Shown: positions 1 through 8,387, numbered from the stretch's first letter. The stretch is 64,000 nucleotides of DNA from RFSX01 sp964495785 (GCA_964495785.1 CAZBXL010000006.1:1-64000), one strand, 5' to 3'. Numbers and translations are program-made. Notes: generated from the letters alone by a model not told the origin.

Positions 1-413
1 ACAGGCTTGTTGCTACATCCTTTGATAACGACTCTTTTTTCTTGATATGATTCCAGGTTCATTTCAGCTATTAGATTCGCATAATGATGCTTTAAAAACT
101 CAGGTTGAGTACCTTGAAAAATTGTATGTGCAAAGTCAGTAAGATATGACGACACTAACATATAAGCCCATACCGGTATTATTGCATCAGTCGAATTAAA
201 TATAAGAACAGTTTTGTCTTTATAATCAGACCAATCTATTTCTTTAAGTGCAGATCTAAAATCTTTTTCCTTTAGTATGAGACCCTTAAATAGAAATGGC
301 TTCAAATCAAAATCTATAATATCTTGAGATGGATAAAAGTCCTCTAGGTTGATGACTTCTATTCCGCTATTAGCCACTCTATTAATTAGCGGACCTTCAT
401 TTAAGTCTTTCAT
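1..413 (-). CDS. DUF2480 family protein (3' end cut by window edge)
   Basis: The reading frame starts with ATG at 411-413 on the minus strand and runs off the window at base 1, so about 137 N-terminal residues are visible. The protein begins MKDLNEGPLINRVANSGI and continues through NLEDFYP, LKEKDFRSALKEIDWSDY, PVWAYMLVSSYL and VIKGCSNKPV, the blocks that characterise the Bacteroidota DUF2480 family. Its function is unknown. It lies 30 bp downstream of scpB in the same direction and is probably cotranscribed with it. Family assignment is by recognition of conserved blocks. Confidence 0.82.
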   Translation of the reverse strand, partial: MKDLNEGPLINRVANSGIEVINLEDFYPSQDIIDFDLKPFLFKGLILKEKDFRSALKEIDWSDYKDKTVLIFNSTDAIIPVWAYMLVSSYLTDFAHTIFQGTQPEFLKHHYANLIAEMNLESYQEKRVVIKGCSNKP

Positions 414-443
414 AATTACAATTTATTGCAGCCTTGAAACTAT

Positions 444-1007
444 CTACTCCTCCTCTTTAAGCCCTACCGTATTCTCTTCTATTTCGAATTCTTTAAGCTT
501 AGGTAATTCTTTAAGGTTTTTGAGGCCGAAATGGTTCAAAAATTTAGTTGTGGTGCCATATAAGAGTGGTCTTCCGGGGCCTTCATCACGACCTACCATT
601 TCTATTAATTCTTTTTCTAATAACTTCTGTACAGCATAATCACAATTAACACCCCTGATGCCTTCAATGGAAGACTTAGCTACAGGCTGCTTATATGAGA
701 TGATGGCAAGTGTCTCAAGAGCGGATTTAGATAACTTACGTTTAGACTCTATTCTTAGGTGATGACTCAATAATGGATAATAAGCTCCCTTAGTCATAAA
801 TTGATATCCATCTGCAATCTCTATGACCTCAAATGAGTGTTGCGGATCATTAAATTTCTCTTTAAGTTCATCTATTGCTGATATTATTTCCTCTTCTTTA
901 AAGGAATTATCAAAGTGAGAATTCAAAGTCTGTTTAAGCGTCTTCATAGAGATGGCTCTATCGGATGCAAAAATGAGACTTTCTATATATAGACTTAAGC
1001 TTTCCAC
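444..1007 (-). CDS. scpB: Segregation and condensation protein B
   Basis: ScpB is the winged-helix kleisin-interacting subunit of the SMC-ScpA-ScpB condensin, which compacts and segregates the chromosome. The 187-aa product has the usual length and typical blocks: an N-terminal YIESLIFASDRAIS, the central LSKSALETLAIISYKQPV and the C-terminal GRDEGPGRPLLYGTT. The start is GTG at 1005-1007; the next in-frame ATG is 20 codons inside the conserved N-terminal helix, so GTG is preferred. It begins 5 bp after the stop of the upstream membrane protein gene and is followed by DUF2480. The acidic tail ends EENTVGLKEEE. Confidence 0.95.
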   Translation of the reverse strand: MESLSLYIESLIFASDRAISMKTLKQTLNSHFDNSFKEEEIISAIDELKEKFNDPQHSFEVIEIADGYQFMTKGAYYPLLSHHLRIESKRKLSKSALETLAIISYKQPVAKSSIEGIRGVNCDYAVQKLLEKELIEMVGRDEGPGRPLLYGTTTKFLNHFGLKNLKELPKLKEFEIEENTVGLKEEE

Positions 1008-1012
1008 AGTTA

Positions 1013-1354
1013 TTATTGGATATAGAAGATGACTAATAAATTAAGCGCAATTATAAGCAGGATTAAAGGTATCCAAAAATGCTTAGAGAATAATTTTTCT
1101 TCTACATCAACATCTGGAGGTTTTTGAGGTGTTACAACATATTCGTAATTACTATTCTCTTTTTTGATTTTGAATTCAATCAACTGATTTTCAATAAAAA
1201 AACTAAAATTACGAGACTCTTTTTGACCAAACTCTATCATAATGACATTACTATTAACAAAGAAGATAAGATGACCTGATTCTTCTCCATGATACATATC
1301 TAATGCATACGGCCTTCCAGTAAGAGAATAATATGTCCAGTTTAGTTGTGCCAC
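1013..1354 (-). CDS. Hypothetical protein with one C-terminal membrane segment
   Basis: I do not recognise this family. The 113-aa product has a soluble, beta-rich N-terminal part (about residues 1-75, beginning MAQLNWTYYSLTGRPYALDMYHG) and a hydrophobic C-terminal helix (about residues 90-111, FWIPLILLIIALNLLVIFYI), so it is likely a tail-anchored inner-membrane protein. It sits 5 bp upstream of scpB on the same strand, suggesting an operon with scpB and DUF2480. It is divergent from the TraR/DksA gene, with 84 bp between the starts. No catalytic motif is visible. Confidence 0.75.
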   Translation of the reverse strand: MAQLNWTYYSLTGRPYALDMYHGEESGHLIFFVNSNVIMIEFGQKESRNFSFFIENQLIEFKIKKENSNYEYVVTPQKPPDVDVEEKLFSKHFWIPLILLIIALNLLVIFYIQ

Positions 1355-1438
1355 GACCTTACATAAACGCTTGAAAATGAGATTTTTCTATTATAAATCA
1401 AAAAATAGCTAACTTGATGAGTAATATAATGTCTAATT

Positions 1439-1771
1439 ATGAATTTTGAGGATAGATCAGCACTGAAATCCAAAATACAAGAACTTATAGTCAAGTATGA
1501 GCATGACATCAAAGAGACTGAAAAGATGACTCAGCCCATCTCTCCCGAAAATTCTCTAGGTCGAATCAGTAGAATGGATGCGATAAACAATAAAAGTGTG
1601 ATGGAAGCTTCTCTTCGAAATAAGATATCTAAAAGAAATAAACTTAAAATGGCATTAATTCAGATAGAAAAAGAGGGATTCGGCTTGTGTTCTAATTGTA
1701 GCAAAGCGATCAATCCAAAGCGCCTTATGTACATGCCTGAGGTGACCAAGTGTATGAGGTGTGCCTCTTAG
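1439..1771 (+). CDS. TraR/DksA family zinc-finger protein
   Basis: DksA-like proteins bind the secondary channel of RNA polymerase and modulate transcription, often with ppGpp. This 110-aa protein has a helical N-terminal coiled coil, the block LGRISRMDAINNKSVMEASLR, and a C4 zinc finger: Cys-x2-Cys in LCSNCSKAI followed by Cys-x2-Cys in VTKCMRCAS at the very C-terminus. It is shorter than DksA (about 150 aa) and resembles the short TraR/DksA proteins common in Bacteroidota. The ATG at 1439 is preceded by an AT-rich leader. It converges on hemA; between them an AT-rich dyad (1808-1822) may help termination. Confidence 0.85.
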   Translation: MNFEDRSALKSKIQELIVKYEHDIKETEKMTQPISPENSLGRISRMDAINNKSVMEASLRNKISKRNKLKMALIQIEKEGFGLCSNCSKAINPKRLMYMPEVTKCMRCAS

Positions 1772-1828
1772 AATTTATTTTCCATTTACAAGAAAACAGA
1801 TTGTCTTAGAAAATAATTTTCTTAATCT

Positions 1829-3043
1829 TTATATCTCCTTTGACAATCGTATAGTTGAGGCAACACATTTCTTTTCCATGTAGTCCATCATTTCTATAAC
1901 GAGGTCTTTAGCTTCTGCAGGTAGCTCATTGATCCTTTTATGATATACTTTATTGATTGCTCTTTCTTTTACATTAGTTAATTCTGATGGTAACTTCGCT
2001 ATAGCTTTCTCGAGTTGTCTATTGAATAGATTCTTTCTGAACGCTTGTAGCTGCTGAGCAATTATAGGACGGGCTTTGACTAATTCTCCTTTTCTAAAAT
2101 TAAGATTCTCTTCTGCGAGAGACTTTAGTGCCTCGATGTCTATATAATCAACATTACAATGTTTTATAACTTCTTCTGAGACATTACGTGGTACGGCAAG
2201 ATCAATGATGATCTTTTCTGATTGATCTCCATTGAGCATTTTCTGATATAGAGGTAAGTCTATGACTACCTGATTGGCAGAAGTACAGATGATAACGATA
2301 TCAAAATTTCTTGCATCTTTTAGGTCTTGGAGATGATATGAAGAGGCTCCCAGATTTTCTGCCAAGGAACGAGCATTATCGAGACTCCGATTATATATTT
2401 CTATGTTTTTAAACTCGTATTTCTTAAGAAACTTGCCTACAAGTTGATTTGTCTCACCAGACCCTATCAGTAGCACTTTCTCATTTCTTCCTATAACTTT
2501 AGATAACATCGTCCGTATAGCTAATGAAACCACTGATAGTGCTTTCTCCCCTATCCTTGTCTGACTGTAGACTTGCTTAGCTGTCACTACGGCAAAGTCC
2601 TGTAATAATCTTAGGAAATCACAAGTCAGTCCTGATTCTTTAGACTTAATGTATGCTTTCTTAAATTGAACAAAAATCTCTCTTTCTCCTACGACTAAGG
2701 AGTCCATCGATGAGGTCATCTCAAAAACATGCTTTACAGCAGATTCGCCTTCATAAGTTGTAACAAACTTTTGTACCGAGGAATCTATATTCTTGAGTGC
2801 AGGATTAATGCGAGAAAAGAAGTCTGTAAGAAAATCATGATCTAAATCTCTTTCTCCAAAAAACACATAACTCACTCTATTACAAGTCTCTAAATATATA
2901 ATTTCTCGGATATCAAAGTCGTCTCTTAACTCGTTAAGGCAAGCGTCTTTGTCATTAGATTGTATATAAAAATTACCAATCTCTTGGACATCGAGATTAT
3001 GGTGTGTGACTGTTATAACCTTGTAGCAATCAATTAAGCTCAT
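1829..3043 (-). CDS. hemA: Glutamyl-tRNA reductase
   Basis: HemA reduces glutamyl-tRNA(Glu) to glutamate-1-semialdehyde with NADPH, the first committed step of C5 tetrapyrrole (heme) synthesis. The 404-aa product carries the catalytic cysteine in YLETCNRVSYV (Cys54), the MDSLVVGEREI block equivalent to the family GExQIxGQ motif, and a Rossmann NADPH loop KVLLIGSGETN near residue 190, followed by the helical dimerisation domain. Length is normal. The start ATG at 3043 has no Shine-Dalgarno site at normal distance. No other heme gene is in the window. It is divergent from the DUF6427 gene. Confidence 0.95.
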   Translation of the reverse strand: MSLIDCYKVITVTHHNLDVQEIGNFYIQSNDKDACLNELRDDFDIREIIYLETCNRVSYVFFGERDLDHDFLTDFFSRINPALKNIDSSVQKFVTTYEGESAVKHVFEMTSSMDSLVVGEREIFVQFKKAYIKSKESGLTCDFLRLLQDFAVVTAKQVYSQTRIGEKALSVVSLAIRTMLSKVIGRNEKVLLIGSGETNQLVGKFLKKYEFKNIEIYNRSLDNARSLAENLGASSYHLQDLKDARNFDIVIICTSANQVVIDLPLYQKMLNGDQSEKIIIDLAVPRNVSEEVIKHCNVDYIDIEALKSLAEENLNFRKGELVKARPIIAQQLQAFRKNLFNRQLEKAIAKLPSELTNVKERAINKVYHKRINELPAEAKDLVIEMMDYMEKKCVASTIRLSKEI

Positions 3044-3185
3044 CAGAGCTTAAAATTAAATTTTACTCCTGTGTTGATTGTCATAGTAATGTAATTTGCC
3101 TTATATCACTATTTTTTATCATTTTCGTAGCATGTTTGTAATTTCAATGCTTGGATTCATGTGCCTTACAAATTGATATAATTCT

Positions 3186-4157
3186 GTGCTTAGTTTATTT
3201 AAAAAAAACTTATTCGTTAACTCAGCTCTGATTGCCGTTTTTGCAGTGGCACTTCACGTTAAGTTTTTTGTCTATCCAGAAATTAGTCCTGTCGACATAC
3301 CACTTTTTGATTTCCTGAATACTTTTCTTAATTCGAGTTCTATAGTACAATCTATAGTGACTATTATACTAATCGTAGTCCAAGCCTTACTAATCAGTAA
3401 CTACGTAACTGTTAATAGATTAAGCCGAGCATTATCTGTTATTCCAGGTGCCGTATTTGTATTATATAGCTATACCATATTAGAGCCTGATAATTTCAAT
3501 ATTATTCTACTGGCTAATTTATTTCTGATACTGAGTTTAGGAAGTCTATTTGAGATATATAAGAAATATCAGCCTGTCTCTATTTTGTTTAATGCTGGAT
3601 TTTTTCTGGGTATAGCGACAATGCTGTATTTCCCTTATTTGATATTTCTGATTGCTCTTATCATCGGTCTGTATAACCTTAGAAATTTTAATCTAAAAGA
3701 ATTTTTACAGATATTCTTTGGCCTGATGTCTGTGATATTTTTGTCTGGGGTCTATGCGTTTTATTTTGATAGATTAGATGTGTGGTATGGTATTTTCATG
3801 CAATCTTTCACTTTACCTCACTTCGACTTCTCAGATGTTTATATCTGGATCAAACCCCTTTTTCTACTTATAACTATCATCATTATTCTTGGACTGAATA
3901 ATTCCTTAAGAAAGAAAAAGAAGTACGATGCTATACGTAAAATAGAGTTGACCTATTCTATGTGTTTGCTAGGTCTTGTCAGTATTTTTATGGTGACAGA
4001 TATAACACCACAACACTTAATTATCATGTCATTTCCCATATCTGTATTAGGTGGTATGGTCCTGGAACAAAAAGAATACTACTACTTTAAGGAGTTTGTT
4101 TTCTTATTGCTTATCGGATTTTTTATAGCTCTATCATACAATTACCTCAGCTTTTAA
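3186..4157 (+). CDS. DUF6427-like polytopic membrane protein
   Basis: This 323-aa protein is almost entirely hydrophobic, with about eight to ten predicted membrane helices (for example LFVNSALIAVFAVALHVKFF near the N-terminus and EFVFLLLIGFFIALSYNYLSF at the C-terminus). The short loop YNLRNFNLKEFLQIFFGL and the overall layout fit the Bacteroidota family DUF6427, whose function is unknown. The start is GTG at 3186-3188. It is divergent from hemA and converges on the PqiA-like gene, 19 bp away. Confidence 0.75.
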   Translation: MLSLFKKNLFVNSALIAVFAVALHVKFFVYPEISPVDIPLFDFLNTFLNSSSIVQSIVTIILIVVQALLISNYVTVNRLSRALSVIPGAVFVLYSYTILEPDNFNIILLANLFLILSLGSLFEIYKKYQPVSILFNAGFFLGIATMLYFPYLIFLIALIIGLYNLRNFNLKEFLQIFFGLMSVIFLSGVYAFYFDRLDVWYGIFMQSFTLPHFDFSDVYIWIKPLFLLITIIIILGLNNSLRKKKKYDAIRKIELTYSMCLLGLVSIFMVTDITPQHLIIMSFPISVLGGMVLEQKEYYYFKEFVFLLLIGFFIALSYNYLSF

Positions 4158-4176
4158 TTGATAGAAACTTCACTTC

Positions 4177-5487
4177 CTATATATCTGAATTGAATTCATA
4201 TTTTCTGTGGATGATAGTGCTTATAACTATAGAAAATAGACAGTATAATGTAAAAAATATGATCCCAGGTGCAAGTGAAGAATAGTTAACCGTATCCAAT
4301 GCTAAGGAATCTGACTGCCTATTCATATCTCCCAGTTGTGAATTAACTAATCCGTAGAAGCCTATATAAGACATAAATATGGCGACGACAAAAACATCAG
4401 CCATACTCCACTTACCCAAATGGAATATCAAAATTTTCAAAGTCTTTACAGATCTGGAATTATTTACAAAAAGGTAAATGTTAGTCGCTATCATTTTAGC
4501 AAAAGGTAGAACGATACTGAATAATAAAATAAGAAAACCTACAATCTTGAGATCTAAACCTCGGCCTTGTAGCAATGTCTTAGTCACTTCTATGATGCTC
4601 TTACTCTGATAGTATATGAACTGCTCATCAAAATGAATCGACTCTCCCAATATCATTAAATCTACTGTGGTCAATCGAGCATCTAAAACTATCATCGGTA
4701 AGGCTAATCCCAGCGCCAAGAAAAGCATAGCTGCAAGCGTCGCCATAACCATAGACAATCTAAAACGTATCCACTTTGATAATATAAAGCATAACAGAAT
4801 CGAAAGTATCAAACCTCCAAGACTATACTCTAACCACCTTTTCTTCTCAGCTTTAATTTTTGTTATTCTTTCACCGAGATTTATAGTCAGCTGGGGAACC
4901 GTTTCGATCTGGTATTTGTCTAAGAATGATTGCCGCTGGTCGACCATTTTGTTTTCTATCTCTGCTGCGATCATAAGACTTATCTGTTCTGTAATCGCTT
5001 TCTGTATTTCTGGGGATTTTCTTTTTAGTTCATTGGTTAGCTGTCTGGCAAGATTGGGGATTCGGGATTTAAAATCTATTTTTTCTATTTCCTTTTCTAT
5101 CTTACCCTTGAATAGTCCAGTTAATAATCCTGCAACACCTTTCTTCTTTTTTTCATTTTCTTTACCCTGATCATTATTTAATAATGCAAGAATTTTTCCA
5201 GTAGTAAAGTATTCGTCATGTATCTCTATGAGATAGTTCTCTAATGCTTTCTGGATGGCATTGAAGTCACTATCCTTCAGCTTAAAACTGCCTACCTTAG
5301 AATCTAAAATGCTGAAAATCTTTTTCTTCCATATGTCAATATTAAATAGCCCATACTTTATAAGATTAATCTCTGCATAATCGTAACGCAGTACATTCTC
5401 TTCTTCGCTTACTTTATAAAGATTATATCCAGACCAAGAGGAAAAAACAAGTAATCCAGAAATAATTGCGACAAGGACAAACTTCAT
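4177..5487 (-). CDS. Paraquat-inducible protein A (PqiA)-domain membrane protein
   Basis: The C-terminal half carries the PqiA domain, recognisable from the paired membrane helices and the block LGKWSMADVFVVAIFMSYIGF at about residues 355-376. PqiA proteins are inner-membrane partners of MCE lipid-transport systems. The N-terminal half (about 200 residues) has one membrane helix and then a long charged, likely coiled-coil periplasmic segment that E. coli PqiA lacks. The 436-aa protein stands alone: no PqiB/MCE protein is next to it, so a role in lipid trafficking is only an inference. Confidence 0.78.
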   Translation of the reverse strand: MKFVLVAIISGLLVFSSWSGYNLYKVSEEENVLRYDYAEINLIKYGLFNIDIWKKKIFSILDSKVGSFKLKDSDFNAIQKALENYLIEIHDEYFTTGKILALLNNDQGKENEKKKKGVAGLLTGLFKGKIEKEIEKIDFKSRIPNLARQLTNELKRKSPEIQKAITEQISLMIAAEIENKMVDQRQSFLDKYQIETVPQLTINLGERITKIKAEKKRWLEYSLGGLILSILLCFILSKWIRFRLSMVMATLAAMLFLALGLALPMIVLDARLTTVDLMILGESIHFDEQFIYYQSKSIIEVTKTLLQGRGLDLKIVGFLILLFSIVLPFAKMIATNIYLFVNNSRSVKTLKILIFHLGKWSMADVFVVAIFMSYIGFYGLVNSQLGDMNRQSDSLALDTVNYSSLAPGIIFFTLYCLFSIVISTIIHRKYEFNSDI

Positions 5488-5579
5488 AAGTTAATAGATG
5501 AGATTAATGTAGATTACTTAGTAGATGTATTATTTTGCAATATTGTTACAGCATAATAGCGTCAAAACTCATATTAATT

Positions 5580-6116
5580 ATGGAAGATATAGAAAAATTA
5601 AAATATCCTATAGGCCAGCTCATTATTCCTGAGGACATACCACAATCTTTAAGACAAGCTTGTATCAAATCCATTGGTGCTCTGCCAGATGCTCTCGATC
5701 ATGTAACCAAGAACTTAACAGAAGAACAATATAACACTGCTTACAGACCTGATGGATGGTCGATAAGACAATTAGTACATCATATAGCAGATAGCCATAT
5801 TAATGCATTCACAAGATTTAAATTAGGATTGACAGAAGACGAACCGACTATAAGACCTTATGATCAAGACTCATGGTGTAATATGAGTGATGCCCAAAGT
5901 TCTGACCCGCAACTTTCTCTTAATATTATACGAGGCATACATGGTCGATGGGTTAAGGTTCTAAAGACTATGAGAGATGATGAATATGAAAGAAATATTT
6001 ATCATCCAGAAATGAAAAAGAAACTTAGCTTAGGCCAATTATTAAGCATGTATGGATGGCACTCTGACCATCATCTTGCACATATAAAAAATGCAAGAGA
6101 AAGACATAATTGGTAA
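5580..6116 (+). CDS. YfiT/DinB-family putative metal-dependent transferase or hydrolase
   Basis: The 178-aa product is a four-helix DinB-fold protein of the YfiT type. It has the expected metal-ligand histidines: one in QLVHHIADSH and a pair in WHSDHHLAHI near the C-terminus. YfiT (BstA) of Bacillus is a bacillithiol transferase, and related proteins act as thiol transferases; the substrate here cannot be read from sequence. The ATG at 5580 (MEDIEKLKYPIGQLIIPEDI) matches where the family begins. A TTG 15 codons upstream would add an atypical hydrophobic extension, so I rejected it. Confidence 0.8.
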   Translation: MEDIEKLKYPIGQLIIPEDIPQSLRQACIKSIGALPDALDHVTKNLTEEQYNTAYRPDGWSIRQLVHHIADSHINAFTRFKLGLTEDEPTIRPYDQDSWCNMSDAQSSDPQLSLNIIRGIHGRWVKVLKTMRDDEYERNIYHPEMKKKLSLGQLLSMYGWHSDHHLAHIKNARERHNW

Positions 6117-6235
6117 ACTCATATTCTAATTTCTCGACTGAACAGTGCATTTAAATGACACGTTTTTTTTCTTGAACTCAGAGGTCAAAACGGCCTTAGT
6201 CATTTTAGGTAAATCAGTTATTTATAGCGTTAAAA

Positions 6236-6514
6236 ACAATGGCCTTGTCTGACGACCGAAGGGAGGAGTTGGCGCTTGTTTAGCTATCAATAACTTATTT
6301 GCCGTGAAGAAATGAGTAAAGCCTTGACTTTTTTGTCTCCCCGCTATTGCGGGGCAAGCTGTTTTTGTGTCAAGACATGAACGAATTTTCCACCTATGGT
6401 GGATCAAAGCAAGTAAACCTTGCTTTGAAGTGAGAGAACCGAAACATCAGTTTCGGAGTGGAGAGCCCTCCGGCGAGGAAAATGCAAAAAACAACAAAAG
6501 TCAATTAGTTATTA
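6236..6514. repeat. Hairpin-rich intergenic repeat (REP-like mosaic element)
   Basis: This G+C-richer stretch holds five consecutive perfect short hairpins: 6339-6354 (stem CCCCGC), 6389-6403 (TCCACC), 6406-6426 (AAAGCAAG), 6439-6456 (CCGAAAC) and 6467-6478 (CCTC). They are enclosed by an imperfect outer inverted repeat pairing TTGACTTTTTTGT (6324-6336) with ACAAAAGTCAA (6494-6504), with weaker outer pairing of 6288-6296 with 6506-6513. The flank GCCTTGACTTTTTTGT followed by TTTTTGTGTCAAGACA resembles an intergenic repeat I recall from many Bacteroidota genomes. Open frames across it (6222-6407 minus, 6367-6579 plus) look spurious. Confidence 0.6.
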
Positions 6515-6615
6515 ATCTCAAATTCTTAAGTATGGAAACTGCACTCTCGAGTAGTAACGACAATAACGTACATTGTTAAATATAACTTTCATTTCTATTG
6601 TAACCTTAGTATTAG

Positions 6616-6640
6616 AACTAAGTAATACTTAGTTTTTTTT
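6616..6640 (+). terminator. Rho-independent terminator-like hairpin
   Basis: AACTAAG (6616-6622) pairs with CTTAGTT (6628-6634) across the 5-nt loop TAATA, and an uninterrupted T run extends to 6640. The stem is AT-rich, hence weak. It would end plus-strand transcripts coming from the YfiT gene and the repeat, before the convergent DUF6249 gene. Confidence 0.5.
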
Positions 6641-6660
6641 GTGCAACTTATATGCGCAAT

Positions 6661-7017
6661 TCAGTCTCTCGAATTATCAGAAACATTTCTTGTTATGATG
6701 TAGAAAAGAATTAGCCCTAATCCACCCCCTATTAATGTACAAGGAAAAACAATAGCTACATCAACATTTCTTATTTCTGACCATAAGAAACCTAAGAGAA
6801 AACCTAATCCTGCACCTGTAAAAAGTAAACCGTACTTAAAAGAATTCTCCTTCTGACCGATCTTTTTCTTAGAAAATATATCTGCTGTCCGACCACTTTC
6901 TATAAGCGCCATCCGTTGTTGGTGCTGTGTCTTATAACTCATATAAATTGAAATTATCAGAGCAGAAAAAAATCCAACTACTGCGAGTAAAGGAACCAAC
7001 ATTTCCATAAATGCCAT
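6661..7017 (-). CDS. DUF6249-like two-to-three-helix membrane protein
   Basis: This 118-aa protein has an N-terminal membrane helix (about residues 6-27), a cytoplasmic basic loop with the family-type sequence QQRMALIESGR and then KYGLLFTGAGLGFLLGF and a final helix IGGGLGLILFYII. The layout matches the Bacteroidota family DUF6249, which is typically found beside ECF sigma factors. It is divergent from the ECF sigma gene at 7277. Its promoter candidate (7037-7064) has the same -35 and -10 sequences as that of the sigma gene, so it is probably a member of that sigma factor's regulon. A second ATG three codons in (MEMLVPLL) is an alternative start. Confidence 0.75.
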   Translation of the reverse strand: MAFMEMLVPLLAVVGFFSALIISIYMSYKTQHQQRMALIESGRTADIFSKKKIGQKENSFKYGLLFTGAGLGFLLGFLWSEIRNVDVAIVFPCTLIGGGLGLILFYIITRNVSDNSRD

Positions 7018-7036
7018 AATTATTATTTTTGGTGGT

Positions 7037-7064
7037 TAGACGAGAGGTGATTAATTCTGGTTAC
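7037..7064 (-). promoter_or_regulatory. ECF-type promoter of the DUF6249 gene
   Basis: Read on the minus strand the site is GTAACC (7064-7059), a 16-nt spacer, then CGTCTA (7042-7037). The -10 element ends 19 nt before the ATG at 7017. Both hexamers and the spacer length are identical to the site upstream of the divergent ECF sigma gene (7229-7256). Confidence 0.7.
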
Positions 7065-7228
7065 AGATTATCAACAAATATTATGATATCAAAATAATCT
7101 AAAGCTTTCGACTTCCTCAAGACACTATCCACAGTCATCGTAATATACTAAATAAATATGCCTTGATGAGCTAAATTATCCTCTTCCTCTACTTAAAAAT
7201 ATTCAAGTCATTAATTGTCTCTCAAATT

Positions 7229-7256
7229 GTAACCGAAACATAATATCTTACGTCTA
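7229..7256 (+). promoter_or_regulatory. ECF-type autoregulatory promoter of the sigma gene
   Basis: GTAACC at 7229-7234, a 16-nt spacer, then CGTCTA at 7251-7256, with the sigma gene ATG 20 nt further on. GTAAC-like -35 and CGTC-like -10 elements are classic for ECF sigma factors, which usually activate their own gene. The same pair recurs on the opposite strand at 7037-7064. Confidence 0.7.
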
Positions 7257-7276
7257 TCGAGTGACTAATACAAAAG

Positions 7277-7843
7277 ATGCATTCTGATGATCAACTTATA
7301 AATCAAATTCTCAATGGAAACAGTACTTCATTTAGAGAGTTGATGTCTAAATATCAAAACTATATGTACTCTGTATGTCTTAGTATTTTAAAAACTAAAA
7401 CTGAAGCAGAAGAAGCTACACAAGATACTTTTGTAAAAATATACCGCTCACTTGATAAATATAATTCCGAATCCAAATTTAGTTCCTGGGCATACAAGAT
7501 TGCTTACAGAACATCATTGGACTATATCAGAAAAAGGAAACCAACTACAGAACTGGAGAAAGTTGCTCACTCTGATCATGGTCAGGCATTACAAAGCGAC
7601 AAAGTCTTGTTTGATAAAGAGGTGAACAATCAGATCCTTAGTGCAATTAATCGGCTTCCTGGAGATGAAGCTGGTTTAATAAGAATGTTTTACTTAGAAG
7701 AAATGAAGACACAAGAATTAGTAGAAGCATCAGGATTATCTAAAAGTAATGTGAAGGTGAAACTATTCAGAGCAAGAAAAAAATTAGCAGAAATAATTCA
7801 TAGTCAGTTTCCAGAAATTGAATCTTATTTCGAAACACTGTAA
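7277..7843 (+). CDS. ECF (sigma-70 family) RNA polymerase sigma factor
   Basis: The 188-aa protein has the two-domain ECF architecture. Region 2 spans about residues 20-95 (LMSKYQNYMYSVCLSILKTKTEAEEATQDTFVKIYRSL, then FSSWAYKIAYRTSLDYIRKRKP), and region 4 with its helix-turn-helix about residues 120-175 (LPGDEAGLIRMFYLEEMKTQELVEASGLSKSNVKVKLFRARKKL). It is followed after 9 bp by an anti-sigma-like membrane protein. The upstream GTAACC-N16-CGTCTA site suggests it transcribes its own operon and the divergent DUF6249 gene. The inducing signal is unknown. Confidence 0.93.
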   Translation: MHSDDQLINQILNGNSTSFRELMSKYQNYMYSVCLSILKTKTEAEEATQDTFVKIYRSLDKYNSESKFSSWAYKIAYRTSLDYIRKRKPTTELEKVAHSDHGQALQSDKVLFDKEVNNQILSAINRLPGDEAGLIRMFYLEEMKTQELVEASGLSKSNVKVKLFRARKKLAEIIHSQFPEIESYFETL

Positions 7844-7852
7844 ATTTATACA

Positions 7853-8368
7853 ATGGATAAGAGTCTAGAGAGAATATACAAATACTTAGATGGTGAACTC
7901 ACTCAACAAGAAATGAGTGAATTTGAAACAGAGATTTTAGCTAATTCATCGATGGCTCAATTGTACAATTCTCAACTGACTACACACAAAGCTTTATTAC
8001 AATTTCCTGCTCATTCTGCACCCGACCATTTAATTGACAATGTCATGTCTGTAGTCGCTCAAAAGAAATTCTCTTCAGAAAAATATAATTCTTTTGCTGG
8101 GCTAAAGTACATCGCCATTGGTGCTATTATAACATTGGCCATATCAGTAATAGTAGCATTTGCTCTATCTAACCAAAATTTTTCAGGATATTCTTTTGAC
8201 TCATTGACCATGTACGACAAGGCGTTCTCTGAATATCTGCCAATACATAAATTATTCTACAGCTATTCTATCTATATATGCATTCTTCTATCCATCCCAT
8301 TATTAATAGGAGTAGATAAATACGCTCAGAAGTACGTTAGGAAAAGTAATATGATATCAAGAATTTAG
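7853..8368 (+). CDS. Putative membrane anti-sigma factor
   Basis: The N-terminus (MDKSLERIYKYLDGELTQQEMSEFETEILANSSM) is the short helical sigma-binding region typical of Bacteroidota anti-sigma factors. Two hydrophobic helices follow, at about residues 85-107 (YIAIGAIITLAISVIVAFAL) and 136-154 (SYSIYICILLSIPLLIGV). No HxxxCxxC zinc motif is present. The gene starts 9 bp after the ECF sigma gene and is surely cotranscribed. The 171-aa protein is therefore inferred, from position and topology, to hold the sigma factor at the inner membrane. Confidence 0.75.
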   Translation: MDKSLERIYKYLDGELTQQEMSEFETEILANSSMAQLYNSQLTTHKALLQFPAHSAPDHLIDNVMSVVAQKKFSSEKYNSFAGLKYIAIGAIITLAISVIVAFALSNQNFSGYSFDSLTMYDKAFSEYLPIHKLFYSYSIYICILLSIPLLIGVDKYAQKYVRKSNMISRI

Positions 8369-8387
8369 TCTAAGTCTTATATTGATT

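Noticed and set aside
5535..5579. TTG-initiated extension of the YfiT-like gene
   Set aside because: The extra 15 residues (MQYCYSIIASKLILI) do not fit the family, and ATG 5580 starts where homologues start.
6222..6579. Two overlapping open frames (minus 6222-6407, plus 6367-6579) in the hairpin region
   Set aside because: They run through hairpins of a probable repeat, have unnatural composition (HFFTANKLLIAKQAPTPPFGRQ) and overlap on opposite strands. I read them as artefacts of the repeat.
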